Of a stretch of DNA of 64,000 bases, positions 12,221-24,551 are shown one piece after another. The stretch lies in the NCBI GenBank assembly GCA_028023455.1, contig JAQFVV010006246.1:5222363-5286362 (forward strand), given 5' to 3'. The notes under the pieces were generated by a model. The model was not told the origin of the DNA and did not search any database. It was given only the letters and a program-made list of their open reading frames with translations. The position numbers and the translations under genes were made by a program. The first letter of the stretch is position 1. Each line of letters starts with the position of its first letter. The stretch comes from Epiperipatus broadwayi (Eukaryota; Onychophora; Udeonychophora; Euonychophora; Peripatidae).

Positions 12221-12687
12221 CAGGAGTGGTCAATTGTTTTGGCTCGGGAGCGGCAGAGATTGGAAAAGGGCCGCATCGGGGGCCACTTTGTGAAAGCAAA
12301 GGGCCGCACCTTTTTTTCATGACACAATAAACACACTACTTTATTCTCTGTATTACCAAAAAAATATTTGTTTGTCCATTGTTCATTAAACACATGACAT
12401 TCATCACCAATTTTACATTTTTTTGGTGGGTTCATGGTTTCACTAAAGTTGGAAATGTATATATTTGCTAATGCAAAGACAAAATTGAAATTAACCAGAT
12501 CAACTGGAAAAACACTGCACATCATATCTACACTGCGCATGTGTATTGACATGGCCATCCTAGTGGAAAATACGAGACAAATCTTCAGTCATGCACGGGA
12601 AGGAAATCTCAGTTCAAGATGGATTTTTCTGACTGTCTTGGCGGACTGCATAAAAACTCTTAGCGAGCCGCTATTTGCCCACCCCTG
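12221..12687 (-). mobile_element. Short hAT transposon carrying a BED-finger fragment, with 8-bp target duplication
   Basis: The ends are CAGGAGTGG and CCACCCCTG, the imperfect terminal inverted repeats common in hAT elements. Both sides are flanked by a perfect 8-bp duplication, CTCTATAT (12213-12220 and 12688-12695). Within it the - strand frame contains PPKKCKIGDECHVFNEQWT, then NKYFFGNTENKVVCLLC. This resembles the N-terminal BED zinc finger of the hAT-derived GTF2IRD2/EPM2AIP1/ZBED5-type family. The C-x-x-C pair is present but the distal His pair and the whole catalytic region are gone. At 467 bp it is an internally deleted, non-autonomous copy. Confidence 0.8.
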
Positions 12688-12788
12688 CTCTATATCAATC
12701 TTTATCTTTTTGCATTTCTTTTAGTCAATTTTTTAAATCCCTTCATTAATTGTTATTTAATAGCAAAAAAATAATTTAACTGAATTTA

Positions 12789-12892
12789 AAATTCGCTTTT
12801 GCTTTTTTTTTTTTTTAAAAAAAAAAAAGTAATCAATCTAAATTCGCGTTTGCTTTTTTTTTTTTAAAAAAAAAAAAAAAGTAATCAATCTA
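12789..12892. repeat. Tandem 51-bp duplication of a T-run/A-run hairpin
   Basis: Two adjacent copies each begin AAATTCGC and run through TTTGC, a T-tract of about 12, an A-tract of about 12-15, and GTAATCAATCT. Each T/A junction can fold into a pure A-T hairpin. The copies differ by one base and by tract length. Confidence 0.75.
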
Positions 12893-15800
12893 ATTTTTTG
12901 ACTCTAAAAGTTTTGGCATATCCATATTTGGTTTGTTACTTTTGCCAATAATTTTTTTTTTCACATGATCTTTTTTACTTATTTCCATAATTGCCTTCAA
13001 GTAACTTATTTATATAAAAACTTCTTTTAACATACATGTACTTACTTCATATATTTTTCATATTGCTTTGTTTTCATTTTATATTTTATTTTCTGTGTAT
13101 TTTGTACTGAATTTCAGTAATTCATGGTTTTAAAAAATATTAAATAGAAAATGGAAACGTGAGAAATATGTACATTTTGTACATGTAATCATCTTTGTGT
13201 CAAATCATATGATTGCTTTCTCTCTTTTGATTTAGTACTGCATTGTATTTTTTTGTTAATGTCTCATATATACATTTTAAAAATTAAATTGTATCATATA
13301 TATTAAGCATGTGCATTATACATTTTGCTATTAACCATGATTTCAGAAATTCATGGAAAGGTTCAGAATTAAATGAAATTAATTTAAAAGAACTATGTAA
13401 CATGATATCTAGTAAGTCTAGTGTTAATTTGGATAAAATACTACATTATAATTTTTTTACTTAATCAAGATTAGAATATAATTACAAAAAGTTTGAACAT
13501 TTTAAGAGGCTACTTAAAATTGAAAACCAAATGAAATTTTTAAAATATATCAATTTCTAGAAACAATAATTAAATCTGGCTCTGATTATTTTTATCATTA
13601 TATCAGAATCAATTGCCTTATGAATTTCAAATTGTTTAGTAACTTATCTGAGGTCTTTTTTGTATGCTCATTCTTCCTAATTTTAAAACCTAATCATGCC
13701 TCTGTATACAAGTTTTATATTATACAAATCTCCAAATTTATTGACTTTTTATTGAATATTAATCTGTTATTTACATGAAATACTTTTCTACTCTTTACTA
13801 ATTAGACACATTTCAAATTGAATGTTTCACTAATCATTAATGTCTATTTTTCATAGTTAATTTCCCCATTCTTATTTTATTTCTGATCCTTATATTTACA
13901 GTCAGTGGTATTGATCTAAACTTGCTTTATTATGCTCTTTTACTTGCAAAGATTTTCTTTGTAATGTTAAACTTGTTTTTATCCAACTTATTTTGCAGTT
14001 CACTTTAACCCATCATTTCCTCTTTATACCATGTAAGATCAAGTATTATCTTAATTTTTCTCCAAAAGATGGCTTGGGGTTTATTTTCAGGGAATGTCTC
14101 TTTTTTTTCTCATGTTTATTCAATATTATTACCACAATTTTAACAGCACATAAATAATATTTACTACTGCTTGAATATGCAATGTTTAGGATTATAAGCA
14201 CATCACAGAACATTTTCATTCCATATGAGAATATTAAAAGTTATTTCCATTCTGTTAAAATTAATAATGTGAAATGATGAATAAGCTGTCTTGATTAATT
14301 TGTAAATTAAGATCATCATTAATAATAATTTTCAGCTTTTTTGGACATCAGTGTCAATTTATTTATAATATATATGGTTGGGGTCACAGTAAAGAGGAAC
14401 TCTTGTATCAGACTAAATGGAGATGCGTTGATAAATGAACAGTGAAATTGTATTTGTAAATTTATTAAAATGATTAGTTATGAATCTGCCTGCCAAATAA
14501 TTCTGAGTAACATTTATTCAAGTACAAAAAACTACATTTTATATTTATTTATATATTCATTACTTTATAATTCAGTATGTCCATTATGTGTTTCAACATA
14601 CGAATGAAATGTGTCCATCAGACTGACAATCTTAACAATGGCTTATTTTTGGGATATGGCTTATATTATCAGCATTCTGAAAAATCATGCTAGGGCTTAT
14701 TTTTGGGTTAGATCTTAGTTTTAGGGAAACACAGTAATTCACTAATTTTTAATATCAATAAAGATTTTTTTTGACATTCACAAACTATTCTTTATTTTAT
14801 TGTGAGATGCTTCTGATAAAAAAAAAATTATCTTGCATTTCTTTAAATTTATGCTACAAATAAACCTATAAAAGATAATATATATTGTAATGGTAAGTAC
14901 CTGTAATAAATTTAGTTAACAATTAAATAATAAAAAAGATATTTGGCAATTAAATTTTTATCTAGGGGAATTTAAAGACAGCTTACAGTGACCATGTATG
15001 TGGTGGAGTGATAGAATGCAATTTATTTTTAATTGATAAGTAATTTCTAGTCATAAGTAATGTTCAAATTGTGCCTACATAAAAATAAGTTTCCATGCAG
15101 ATCTAATTATATTTCCTGATCTCTATCGCTCTCCACCTAATAAATTATTACATTAATGAATAAATAATTTGCTTGGTTCAGATGAGGAATGACAAACACC
15201 AAATTATTAATAACAAATTACTTTAATTAAAGACTGATAATAATAATGATAATAAAAAGTATTTACATATTTTACAATTAAGAAAATTATATGGCGATTG
15301 CATTTAATAGGAAAAAAATTTTGTAACTTATAATCTCTTTGAAGGTATCTATAGAACATTCACTTGATTTACTTTAATGTCTTTTTGAGTTCACATGTAC
15401 ATTTTGTATCTGTAAACATGGGAACATAATCGTTAATCATTGAATTTTAATATTTTCTAGTAATATAAGATTTTAGCTTCTTTTAGTTCCTTCCGAGGTA
15501 GTTTTCTTATGAAATTTCCATTGCAGTTTTCTTCTGAGCATTTAAAATAAATAGATTCACGTGTTAATTATAGAAATACATTTCCATGGAATAATAACTT
15601 TAGATGACTAGTTTTTTTTTTCTTTCTTCAGCAAGTAAATGTTAGATTGGCAGAATCAATATTAAATTTTAAGGCACATTTTTGTCAGCAGCTCTATATT
15701 CTGCTACTGGAAAAGTCAGAGAAAGCATCCTAAAGGGTTTGATATTATTTTAAAATCTTTATAAAATTCCATTGACTTTTTGAAAATAAGAGATATTACA

Positions 15801-16120
15801 GTGAAGTGGTGTTACAATTCTTTTCCCAGTTTCTTAAAAAGTAGATGAGTTTTGAAAGCTTCTGTTGGTTATTATGACAACATTTTTATTTTAAAAAGAA
15901 CAAATATTTTTTATATTTAAAAGAATGAAATAATAATGCATTTTATCTTTACACTTATTTGTTTTTTAATATTTTAAAACACATATAAAATTTATTCGAT
16001 ATACATGACCTTAATATTTTGTTCTACACAATATCAAAAAAATATTTGCATTAAAGCAATGCCTATAAACTCAGACATGAGGATCCAATATGTATATATA
16101 TTATTTACAATTTGTTTCAG
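12893..16120. other. Probable ABAT intronic DNA, AT-rich, with a transposon-end remnant at 14636-14740
   Basis: No coding frame is conserved. Near 14636-14740 the phrases GGCTTATTTTTGGG (twice) and AGGGAAACACAGTA resemble one end of a widespread animal DNA transposon whose ends read like GGCTTATTTTCGGGGAAACAC. The other end was not found. The rest is simple AT-rich sequence. Confidence 0.4.
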
Positions 16121-16232
16121 AGATTATATCCTGCTCACATACGTCGTGCTAGAGGTTTAGGAACATTATGTGCATTTGACTGCAATAACAGTGAATCTAG
16201 GGATAAGCTTATTGCTGAAATGAAATCTAGAG
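16121..16232 (+). CDS. ABAT: 4-aminobutyrate aminotransferase (GABA transaminase), penultimate visible exon
   Basis: The exon follows TTTGTTTCAG and ends before GTTAGT, a clean acceptor and donor pair. It starts in phase 0 and leaves one base for the next codon. It encodes RLYPAHIRRARGLGTLCAFD followed by CNNSESRDKLIAEMKSR. This matches the part of animal ABAT that reads YP-x-x-I-x-x-x-RGRGTFCSFD in vertebrates, in the small C-terminal domain of this class-III, pyridoxal-phosphate-dependent aminotransferase. The enzyme converts GABA and 2-oxoglutarate to succinic semialdehyde and glutamate in the mitochondrial matrix. The catalytic lysine and cofactor site lie in earlier exons not seen in the window. 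It joins in frame to the exon at 20363. Confidence 0.92.
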
Positions 16233-18153
16233 GTTAGTATAATAATAAATGTATTAAGCAAAGTAATATAAAAGTAATAAATATAAAAAAAATTCTTATA
16301 TCTTTATACTTTCAATACATAATTTTTATTGACACATTTTCCTTTTTTTTCAAATTTATTCTATACCCCTCCCCTCCCTCAACACACACACATTTTTCTG
16401 ACCAGGAAATCTTACAGTTCAACTTTCACTCACTCCCAAAATCCTAATCAAAACTTTGCAATGGATGTATATTTCCAATGTGAAATTTTTTTTAGTATTT
16501 GCAAACAGTTTCTTGTGAAAAAATAGTGAAAATAGTAATTTTTTAGTTTTATATAGGATTCAGTACTTTTTACATTATTGCCATATAGCAAAATATTAAA
16601 AGAAGTAATGCAACTTTAAAGTCATTAAATAAACATTTATTTACCCTATAACTCCTCACCATTTACAATTAAATGTAGAAAAGAAAAATATATATATAAA
16701 TAATAATAATAATCCCAAATACTTGAACATTGTAATATAATAGAATTCTTTACGTAAAAGAAATATTGTTTCGAAAATAGAAATTGTATCAGTTAGAGAG
16801 GGAGAGTGGTCTGAGAAATTATAACTCCACACATGAATACTTTAAGCATTATAATCTATTACATAACATAAATAATAACTACTACATTAAACATGATTTA
16901 TATTTTAAGATATATATATATGAGAAAACTATACATAACACACCAATATTAATATTAAATTAATGAAATAAATGGTACCCTATAAAGTCTTTAGGTTTCA
17001 TCTGGCTCTGGGCTCTTTAAGTAGCTATTCATCAGGGTGGTGAGGACTTCACTCAAATACAGCACTCAGTTGGGAGTCTTCATCATCATCTTGTGGTTAG
17101 ATATTGGAGACTACATCTTGACAGTAGAAGCAGAGTTGGATAGGCATGCTGAATGGGATTCCTACCCCATAACCACTTCACTGATATATATATATATATA
17201 AGTGTGCTCCATCTCCAAGTTTGATCCAATTTATTCTCAGCTATGACAGTATTGATAAATTGCTTATTTCCATGGACCACTGTGATAACTAGAGCTTAAT
17301 GCTCCACTCGGCCATATATATATACTTGCTTCCTTTTTTTCTCATTGCAGAGAATTAGATCTTCATCGACTTCTTGTTTGACACTAGCTTAGATAAACTA
17401 TATCTCAAGGGGTTGGCGATCATCCATTATTTCATGTATTTCTGCCATGTGATTTCTTCCAGTCTGATCACCATGCTAGTAGTGTGTTTTTCTTTTAGAT
17501 TCCATGGACTCTCAGATAAGACAATTATGCACAGCACTAATAATAATTTTCTTTAGTGAAAAATTACTTGGAAACTTGGCTCATCAAATAGTCAAACAAA
17601 AAGCAAATTGACTGACTGCCCCAAGCACCTGATGAATAACTTATGTAGTCCACTCACTACATACCCAATTTTGGTACCCCTCTAAGAATCATTTAATTAG
17701 ATAATTGTGGACATTTCTTTTTTAATGGATTTAGACAATGCATATAACATTCTTATGTTATCACCTAATTGATCCATCAGGAATTTTACTTCTAATTAAT
17801 TTTCTGGATTCACTCAGACTCCTATCTGATAAGTATTGATTTAAAATTTCAACATATAAAAAAAAAAAAAAAATTTCTTATATAAATTTGAAATTAAAAT
17901 ACATTTCATTAAATAATCTAGATATTGCTCTCCACAAGCATTAGCAAAATGTTCTTCCGAATTCTTTTGTTTATCAAAAATAAATTTAGAAAAAAAAAAT
18001 TACTTAACAAGAAAACATGCCTTTAGGCTTTTCTTAAATCCAGTAGAACAATGGCTCCTCCCCCTTGCTTAATGTATCTGTAGAGAAAAATAACTAATAA
18101 AACTTCTTCATAAAGTATAATAACTACTCTTTCTTATTACATTGTCAAATGTA

Positions 18154-18316
18154 TACCATATAATATTAAATTGTCCATGCACTTTACTACTGTCACACAA
18201 TGCTTTATTTATCGCCTTTTGATAATCTTCAGAACTTTATATCTCCTAAAAAGGGTGGTAAATAAAGCATTTTGTAACAATAGTAAAGTGCATGGACAAT
18301 TTAATATTATGTGGTA
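18154..18316. repeat. Palindromic insertion related to the 24.3-kb fold-back element
   Basis: Arms of about 60 bp (18154-18215 and 18253-18316) are reverse complements with few mismatches. The right arm reads AATAAAGCATTTTGTAACA, then AGTAAAGTGCATGGACAATT and TAATATTA. The 24.3-kb element has a parallel series (AATAAAGCATTGTAAAACAG, then AGCATAGATGATTTAATATT), so the two belong to one family. A piece of the GATAATCTTCAGAAC side is present in the centre, but the full CTGANGA...AAAC motif is not. Exact target duplications were not found. Confidence 0.65.
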
Positions 18317-18904
18317 ATAAAACTACAATTTCAGATTATAAACTTGGAACATTTAGTCATTTCCATTTTTTTCTTTCTTTTTACAATCTGTCACATTAAG
18401 TAATTACTTTAAAAAATAAAATTGCAAATAAATATCTTTGCATTTATTTCCAACAAAAATGAAACACAAAAACAAAATTATTATAAGCATATAGCTAATA
18501 TGCTTATATTTGTCAAATTATAATTCATAGCTTTAACTATTTGTTTTTATTCTTGTGTGTGCATTTTATAATAGCTAAATAGACTCCTCTCACTTATTTT
18601 TCAACACATTTAATTTTATAATTATCAAGATAGTATATATATCCCATAATTATTTCATTACATATTTTAAGCCATGGTTTCTCTAATACTATCTTGTGCT
18701 TCACCAGTTGAAGTGTGCCCAGCATAATACCCCCTTCCCAGATGAGACATTTAAATGGGATTAACATTTAATGTCTTTACTAACCAACTACACACATTTT
18801 TACCCACTATTATTTTCTCCTTTTTATATCAAATATACATATATATGTTCACCCCCTTTATCCATCTGAATCTTTAGAGTGCAGAATACATGATGTCCAA
18901 AAGT

Positions 18905-18965
18905 CCAAGGTATGAACCCCTGTCTCCCAAGCATTGACATGTCAGGCCAGGACTACATCAAGCTT
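18905..18965 (-). repeat. Possible tRNA-derived SINE fragment
   Basis: On the - strand a stretch reads TAGTCCTGGCCTGACATGTC and ends GGGGTTCATACC, which resembles the B box of a tRNA promoter. The spacing suggests a truncated tRNA-like head. A cloverleaf cannot be completed, so this is a weak call. Confidence 0.3.
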
Positions 18966-20107
18966 CTGCCCCTCCCCAAGCCAGAAACACTAAGAGACAC
19001 AGAACCTTGGCATAAAGATCCCCATTTCATTTATAACTCTATGACAGCTAAGCAAATTAAAATATGAAAGTCAAATGATTACATCTTAAGACAAAGGGCA
19101 GGTCTTTATAGCCAAGAATCTTAGTAAAATATAAATTGAGGGTAAATGCACTTGTGCTCATTCCTTATTGAGACTTACAGGATATTTTGTATTTCTTCAC
19201 ATCTGTTTAAATTGTTGGTCTTTTTAAAATTTCAATAGACTTTCTATATTTCTTAAATCATATTTTTCCAAATATCTAGTATTTTAATATTATCAAAGTC
19301 AGGGGTGTGATCATTTTCTAAAAAATATGATATATATATATATGAGAATCATCAAATAAATTAGTTATTTTTAGATCTGCCAAATAAATATTACATTAGT
19401 GACAATGGTAACTGCTCTATGAAAATAAATTGTACTTTTTTTATGTTTGGAAAATAATAGTACTCTAAACAGAACTTGTGCACTTGAAAAGGCATCATAA
19501 TGAAAATTCTTAGAGTTATCAGATTACGAGCAATTATCCTTTATAAATGGGCATATTTATTTATAGAAGTGTGTGAAAATAATATGACAGCTGTTGATTT
19601 TGTATGAAATAATGCAGGATGTTTGAAAATGCTGAACATTGTCAACTAGTTATCTTATAACAACTATCACAATGGATTTTGAAATTTTGGCACAACCTTG
19701 AGACAAATGCTTTAATTTCAAAAAATAATTGTATAAAAAAGTAGTATTACAGAGAAAATTATTTATTTAAAATAATAATCTTTCCAATATAAGAAATTTA
19801 ATTATTGAATGATATTTTTACATATTTTTATAGGTTCTTTATGATTATTCTAATTTTTTTTTCCACCTTATTTATATTAAGTAGCTGAATATTATGTTAT
19901 AGTGTTAAAAGATTTTACTTTTTCTTGTTTTGATTGGCCAACAGGATTTAAAATTTACATTACATAATTTATCATTTATATCATTGGTAAAGATTGCAAG
20001 TCATTCAAAATACTGGAAGAAAAATTAACAAATATTGAAAACAAAATATGCAAAATTGATCTTTTAACATGATAACACTTTTTATGTCTTATACAATTTT
20101 GTAATAC

Positions 20108-20240
20108 AAGTATTAAATCCTAGTCTTGCATTGGTGGTTGAGAGGTCAGCACAACTGCCTTGCACTTGCAGGCAGTTGCCCGGGTTGCGGGTTCACATCC
20201 CGGCCGATGCTATGACACTTAAAAAAAAGTATTAAATCCT
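20108..20240 (+). mobile_element. tRNA-derived retroposon (SINE-like) with 14-bp target duplications
   Basis: AAGTATTAAATCCT occurs exactly at 20108-20121 and 20227-20240, and encloses about 105 bp. The insert has a tRNA-like core at about 20128-20212. GCATTGG at its 5' end pairs with CCGATGC at its 3' end as an acceptor stem. GGTTGAGAGGTCAGCAC resembles an A box and GGGTTCACATCCC a B box, and a central stem can form around ACTGCC/GGCAGT. An A-rich tail follows. The long duplications and A tail indicate LINE-assisted retroposition. It sits about 120 bp upstream of the last ABAT exon. Confidence 0.8.
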
Positions 20241-20362
20241 GAGAAAGACTGTTAGACAATTGAATCAGAAGAGAAGCATTACATCTTAATAAATATTGTT
20301 TAAAATTAAAACTTTGCACTAATTCGTTTTCAATTTTTAATTGTTTTTTCATTTTGTTTTAG

Positions 20363-20484
20363 GCATTCTTTTAGGTGGCTGTGGTGAGAAATCTATTCGT
20401 ACTCGGCCATGTTTAACTTTTAACAAGCATCATGCTGATATTTTTCTCAACACATTATCAGATGTTTTATCAAAATTTAAATGA
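20363..20484 (+). CDS. ABAT: 4-aminobutyrate aminotransferase, last exon with stop
   Basis: The exon begins after TTTGTTTTAG with GC completing a Gly codon. It encodes [20 protein letters not shown], then [19 protein letters not shown] and TGA at 20482-20484. Vertebrate ABAT ends with the same pattern (V-L-GGCGDKSIRFRP...HHAHLFL...DFK), so this is the true C-terminus and its length fits the family. The Arg-x-Arg-Pro segment belongs to the substrate-binding part of the C-terminal domain in class-III aminotransferases. A short open frame continuing in another phase past the stop is 3'UTR. Confidence 0.93.
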
Positions 20485-20720
20485 AGTTTTTATCAAAAAA
20501 GCGTGTTTTATGAAATCCTTGTTTACCATAATGAAAGAAATTTATGTATTCAATTGTTTGTATATATATATCATGTTATGTATATTATTTTCATTCCATT
20601 ATAATTTCTTTTCATTTTTTATGCATTGATTTATATATATCAATGTAATGCAATTATACACCTTCATTAATAACTTTTTTACAATGCAATCAAATAAAAA
20701 TGTAAAAATTTATTCCTTTA
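20485..20720 (+). terminator. ABAT: ABAT 3'UTR and polyadenylation signal
   Basis: An AATAAA hexamer lies at 20693-20698, about 210 bases after the stop, in AT-rich DNA. The cleavage site itself is not visible. No closer canonical hexamer was noticed. Confidence 0.55.
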
Positions 20721-23700
20721 TATTTTCTTATAGCAGAGCTACATTATTCAAAGACCATATATATTTGAATATTCTAAATCTGATGAAGACTGCTGGTTAG
20801 TTGAAACTGTAGGAAAATGTAAAGAAATAAATTTTTATTTGATTACATTGTAAAAAAATAATTAATAAAGATGTACAAATGATGTTTTCATTCCACTGTA
20901 CAAATTAGACAATGCATAGTATACTAACAAAAACAATTTAACCTTTTATATAAGAAAAAAAAAACCCATACAAATGGTTCATATTTTCAAAGAAGATATA
21001 ATTTTTTAGAATAATTTTTTATTTGATGTATATAATTTTTAAATAACATTTCCTTATCTACAGTATAGTATGTACATGCTTGTTTTATTTTTCTTTAAAA
21101 AAAAAGATATTTATAATTGAGAATTGTATCATAATAGACTGCATTATGTGCTAAGTTTTTTACTTGAATGCAAGTTGAGGTAATAAAGTAACAGGGTACT
21201 GTGATTAAGTGACAAAACTTGATCATCAATGATAGTAGTTTGCATCCCTTCACATAGTTTATTCTAACATATCAATATTTAGAACTAAGTTATAAGTATT
21301 AATGAATATTTACATTATCGATATGAGTATAGCTTTTATATTGGTAGTATATAATCAAACATTTATTATAGAATACATTATAGAATTTGTAATTGAGATT
21401 GCAAAATGTAAGCAGCATAGAATCTATGAAATTGTTTTAATGTTTAAAATTTATCAGATTATTTAATTCCAAACTGTATTTGTGTATATGTATATGCATA
21501 ATGTGTATATGTACGTATGTATACTCATATGTATGAATGTGTTTGTATGCATGTAAACATGTACAGTACATATAATTGAAGTATGTCAATTCATATATAT
21601 ATGTTTACATATATATATAATTATATATATATGTTTACATATGGTGACATTTATGTATTCACATATACATGTATGTATATAATCTTTTACGAATGCATGT
21701 GCATATGTAGTACATAAGTTGTCAACTTGGTGGTAGATTTAATCTTCAATGCAATAGAGTAGCTTGCCACTTTCTTAAACTTCATCATAAAATAATGAAG
21801 CTTCCAAACATCATTAAAATAGATTATTTTATTTTTTTATGATAATCACCACATTACAGTAATGATTAATAAGATGACTATTGCCTCTCTAGCTATAGAA
21901 TTATTTGATTTTTTATTTTACAGAAATTTAGAATTTTTTTAATTCTATATTTACTATAAAACATTCTTTGCTTTTCCTAATAAATAAGTAATGTACATTC
22001 CTTAACGAAATCACAAATAATAATTATATATTTGTAGGTCAATTGATATTTGAGCAAAGTAATGATTTGAACTAAGAATCAATTCTGAATTCTTTAGTTG
22101 TAAAACCTACCAATCTATCCTGCACACAAAGTATTTAATCTAATATGTGAACATTCCAAACAAACAGAATTTTTATAAATATATTGGAAATTAATAGATA
22201 TGTGTGTAATATATAAAAAAGATATTGATTAATAGAAATTTCCAAATAATTTTTGTTCATTTTCTTCTTTACTCTTCTTATTATTCATTAATAAGAAAAT
22301 GTAGAATTTTTAATTGAATTTTTAAATATAAATGTCTAGAATTATCTGTTCAAAAGATTTAGTTATAACACCAATGTCAAGGTTCAATTTTTGTTTGTAG
22401 TTAAAGAATGAGCAGTTAGACGTTGCAAGAATAGATGACTGGTAAGCTAAAGATTGTTGAATCAATTTTCAAATGAGGAAAATTTAAAAAAAAACATTCT
22501 GATCTATTAAATGGTATTGTTTGTTCTCTGACACTTTAGTGTTTGAATTATCACTTGAACTTTGAAACTGCTAATTCACTTTGTATTTATATAATTCCAG
22601 TATAAATGAATATATATATATGCATCGGGCATTTGTGTGTTTACATAGAATTTTTTTTATATTATGCATATATTTATATAAATTAATACTTTTTTTACTT
22701 TGGTCAAAATTTATTAGTTAGAAATCTTTCTCTCTTACAAAGAGCAATTTTAATTTGTGTACTTCAATCCATGAGTTTACAATGTAGCACACATAACATG
22801 TCAGACTTGATATTTCAACGACCCAATGATTTTTTTTTTTTTTTCTCAAGACCCAATGATTTATTATCATAAAAATTAATTAAATTGTAACTGAATCTAA
22901 CTCAATGCATTTATTTTTTGTGCCAGTTAGAACTTATAATTATAATAGAAGATGAAAACTAAAAGCCAGACAAGGAAAGGAGATACAATCAAAACTCACC
23001 CCTTTATCTAACGAAATAAATAGCCTAGAACTTTTAAATAATCTAAAAAAATAATAAAATAAATATAGTTTAGAGTTTGTAAATATTTTAAAGCACTCAA
23101 ACTTACATATGTGTGTAAATATATATATATTAATTCTAATATTTCTCACGATAAGGGATGATTTTATACTATTATTTTTGGAAGATTCTGCGTAGCAAAA
23201 ATAAAATAGCTAAATAGCTGACGATTCAGTATAATAACAAGTACTTTCCTCAGAGCTTATTCTTTCTAAAATCATAAGAATATATATATTCATGCAAAGT
23301 TAAAACCTATATTACCTACAATTTTTTTTTTAAATTTTATTTAATACTATGTGATGAACTCTATTGCTGCTATACTTTAATGGGATCATAAATTACTTAT
23401 TTTTTAAAAATACTTCATTAATGATTAATTTTATATAGATGAGCATTTAATAGCTTCTATTTCTCAACTTTCACTCTTTTTTTTGTGTGTATATTATTAT
23501 GAATAATTAGTTTTTTTAATACTTTCTGTTTCATAAGTGTATTTAAAAATGCATGTTCTATGTAAATGAATATTTGTGTTACTAACTATGTGTATATTAA
23601 TTAGTTAGCTTGAGGGTGTACATGAAAAATATTGTTATTCATATCTTTAGATTATATAAGATTTTGGTCTCATAGATTAGGATGATTTGTCAAACTATTT

Positions 23701-24281
23701 TTTTACCATGATCAAAAATTTGTGATTTACACAGTAAAATAGGTTTCCAGTAATTTGAAATGTATATAATAAATCAATTCTGTATATAATATATAATTAA
23801 CAATTCTTTATCCTTACTATGTAAACAGGATAAAATATAATAAACTTTGTTGCTGTACAAACAGATTCATGTTCAATCAACTATGCAATAATTCATAATT
23901 ATTATCCATAATTCCAGTGCATGCTCAGTTGTACATTATTAGATTTCTGGTTTAATACATTATCAGAATTACCTAATGTAACAAATCTTCTTAATTTTCC
24001 TTTTTCTATCATTTAGTGCTCAACATTATTCTATATATCATGAGAAACTGCTGCCTTCAAAACATTGACATTGTTTGCAATAAATCAAAAGATTGAAAAA
24101 GAAAAATTAAGGAAGCTTGATTGATTACTAATTCTTGTAGTGTATTGAGCCAGAGGTCTAGTACTGAATAACAGAATATATGGTGAAATTTCGAATCTTA
24201 ATTAAGTATTATTGTTTAATTGATTTTCTACTAATTGATTGCCATAAGCTTGGTGTACTGTACTGAAAAAATTTTTCATCT
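20721..24281. other. Intergenic AT-rich DNA with a hammerhead-like motif and an ATGT-rich microsatellite tract
   Basis: There is no gene. At about 20778-20812 the sequence CTGATGAAGACTGCTGGTTA continues to GTTGAAACTGTA and an A-rich, AATAAA-containing tail, like the 3' end of an HHR-type retroposon. At 21476-21690 is a degenerate TATG/CATA-rich tract. At 22826-22864 ACCCAATGATTT is repeated around a T-run. Otherwise nothing was recognised. Confidence 0.5.
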
Positions 24282-24551
24282 GTTAATGGTTTAATATTAA
24301 ATCATCTATGCTCTTTATTATTGTTTTACAATGCATTTATTACAACCCACTATGACAGTTGACAGTTTCGATTGCCCCAGCAATCTTCTTCAGAACTATA
24401 AATAGAAGTTCTGAAGAAGATTGCTGAGGCAATCAAAACTGTCATAGTGGATTATAAATAAAGCATTGTAAAACAGTAATAAAAGAGCATAGATGATTTA
24501 ATATTACATGGATTTGGCAATGCAATAAGAAAGATAAGGGTTAATGGTTTA
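24282..24551. mobile_element. Palindromic retroposon with 12-bp target duplications and hammerhead-like motifs
   Basis: GTTAATGGTTTA flanks the unit exactly (24282-24293 and 24540-24551). The 246-bp insert is almost wholly an inverted repeat with arms of about 95-100 bp joined near 24397-24407. In each arm, read outward from the centre, comes CTGAAGAAGATTGC, a TGGG or TGAG loop, GCAATC, then GAAAC or AAAAC, then TGTCATAGTGG and AATAAAGCATT. CTGANGA followed by a hairpin and GAAAC is the layout of a hammerhead core. Stem I cannot be completed here because the 5' part is missing at the junction. Confidence 0.75.

Larger units (their letters stand above)
16233..20362 (+). other. ABAT: ABAT intron (4.1 kb)
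   Basis: The intron starts GTTAGT and ends TTTGTTTTAG. It contains a GC-richer stretch at about 16975-17690 bounded by a weak inverted repeat (AGCTATTCATCAGG near 17023 and CCTGATGAATAACT near 17628) that I could not classify. It also contains a palindromic insertion at 18154-18316, a possible tRNA-like piece at 18905-18965, and a retroposon with target duplications at 20108-20240. The rest is AT-rich. Confidence 0.85.

Noticed and set aside
22401-22441. Exon-like segment with TTGTTTGTAG before and GGTAAGC after
   Set aside because: It is only about 40 bases, with no protein similarity and no partner exons. Splice-like signals are expected by chance in AT-rich DNA.
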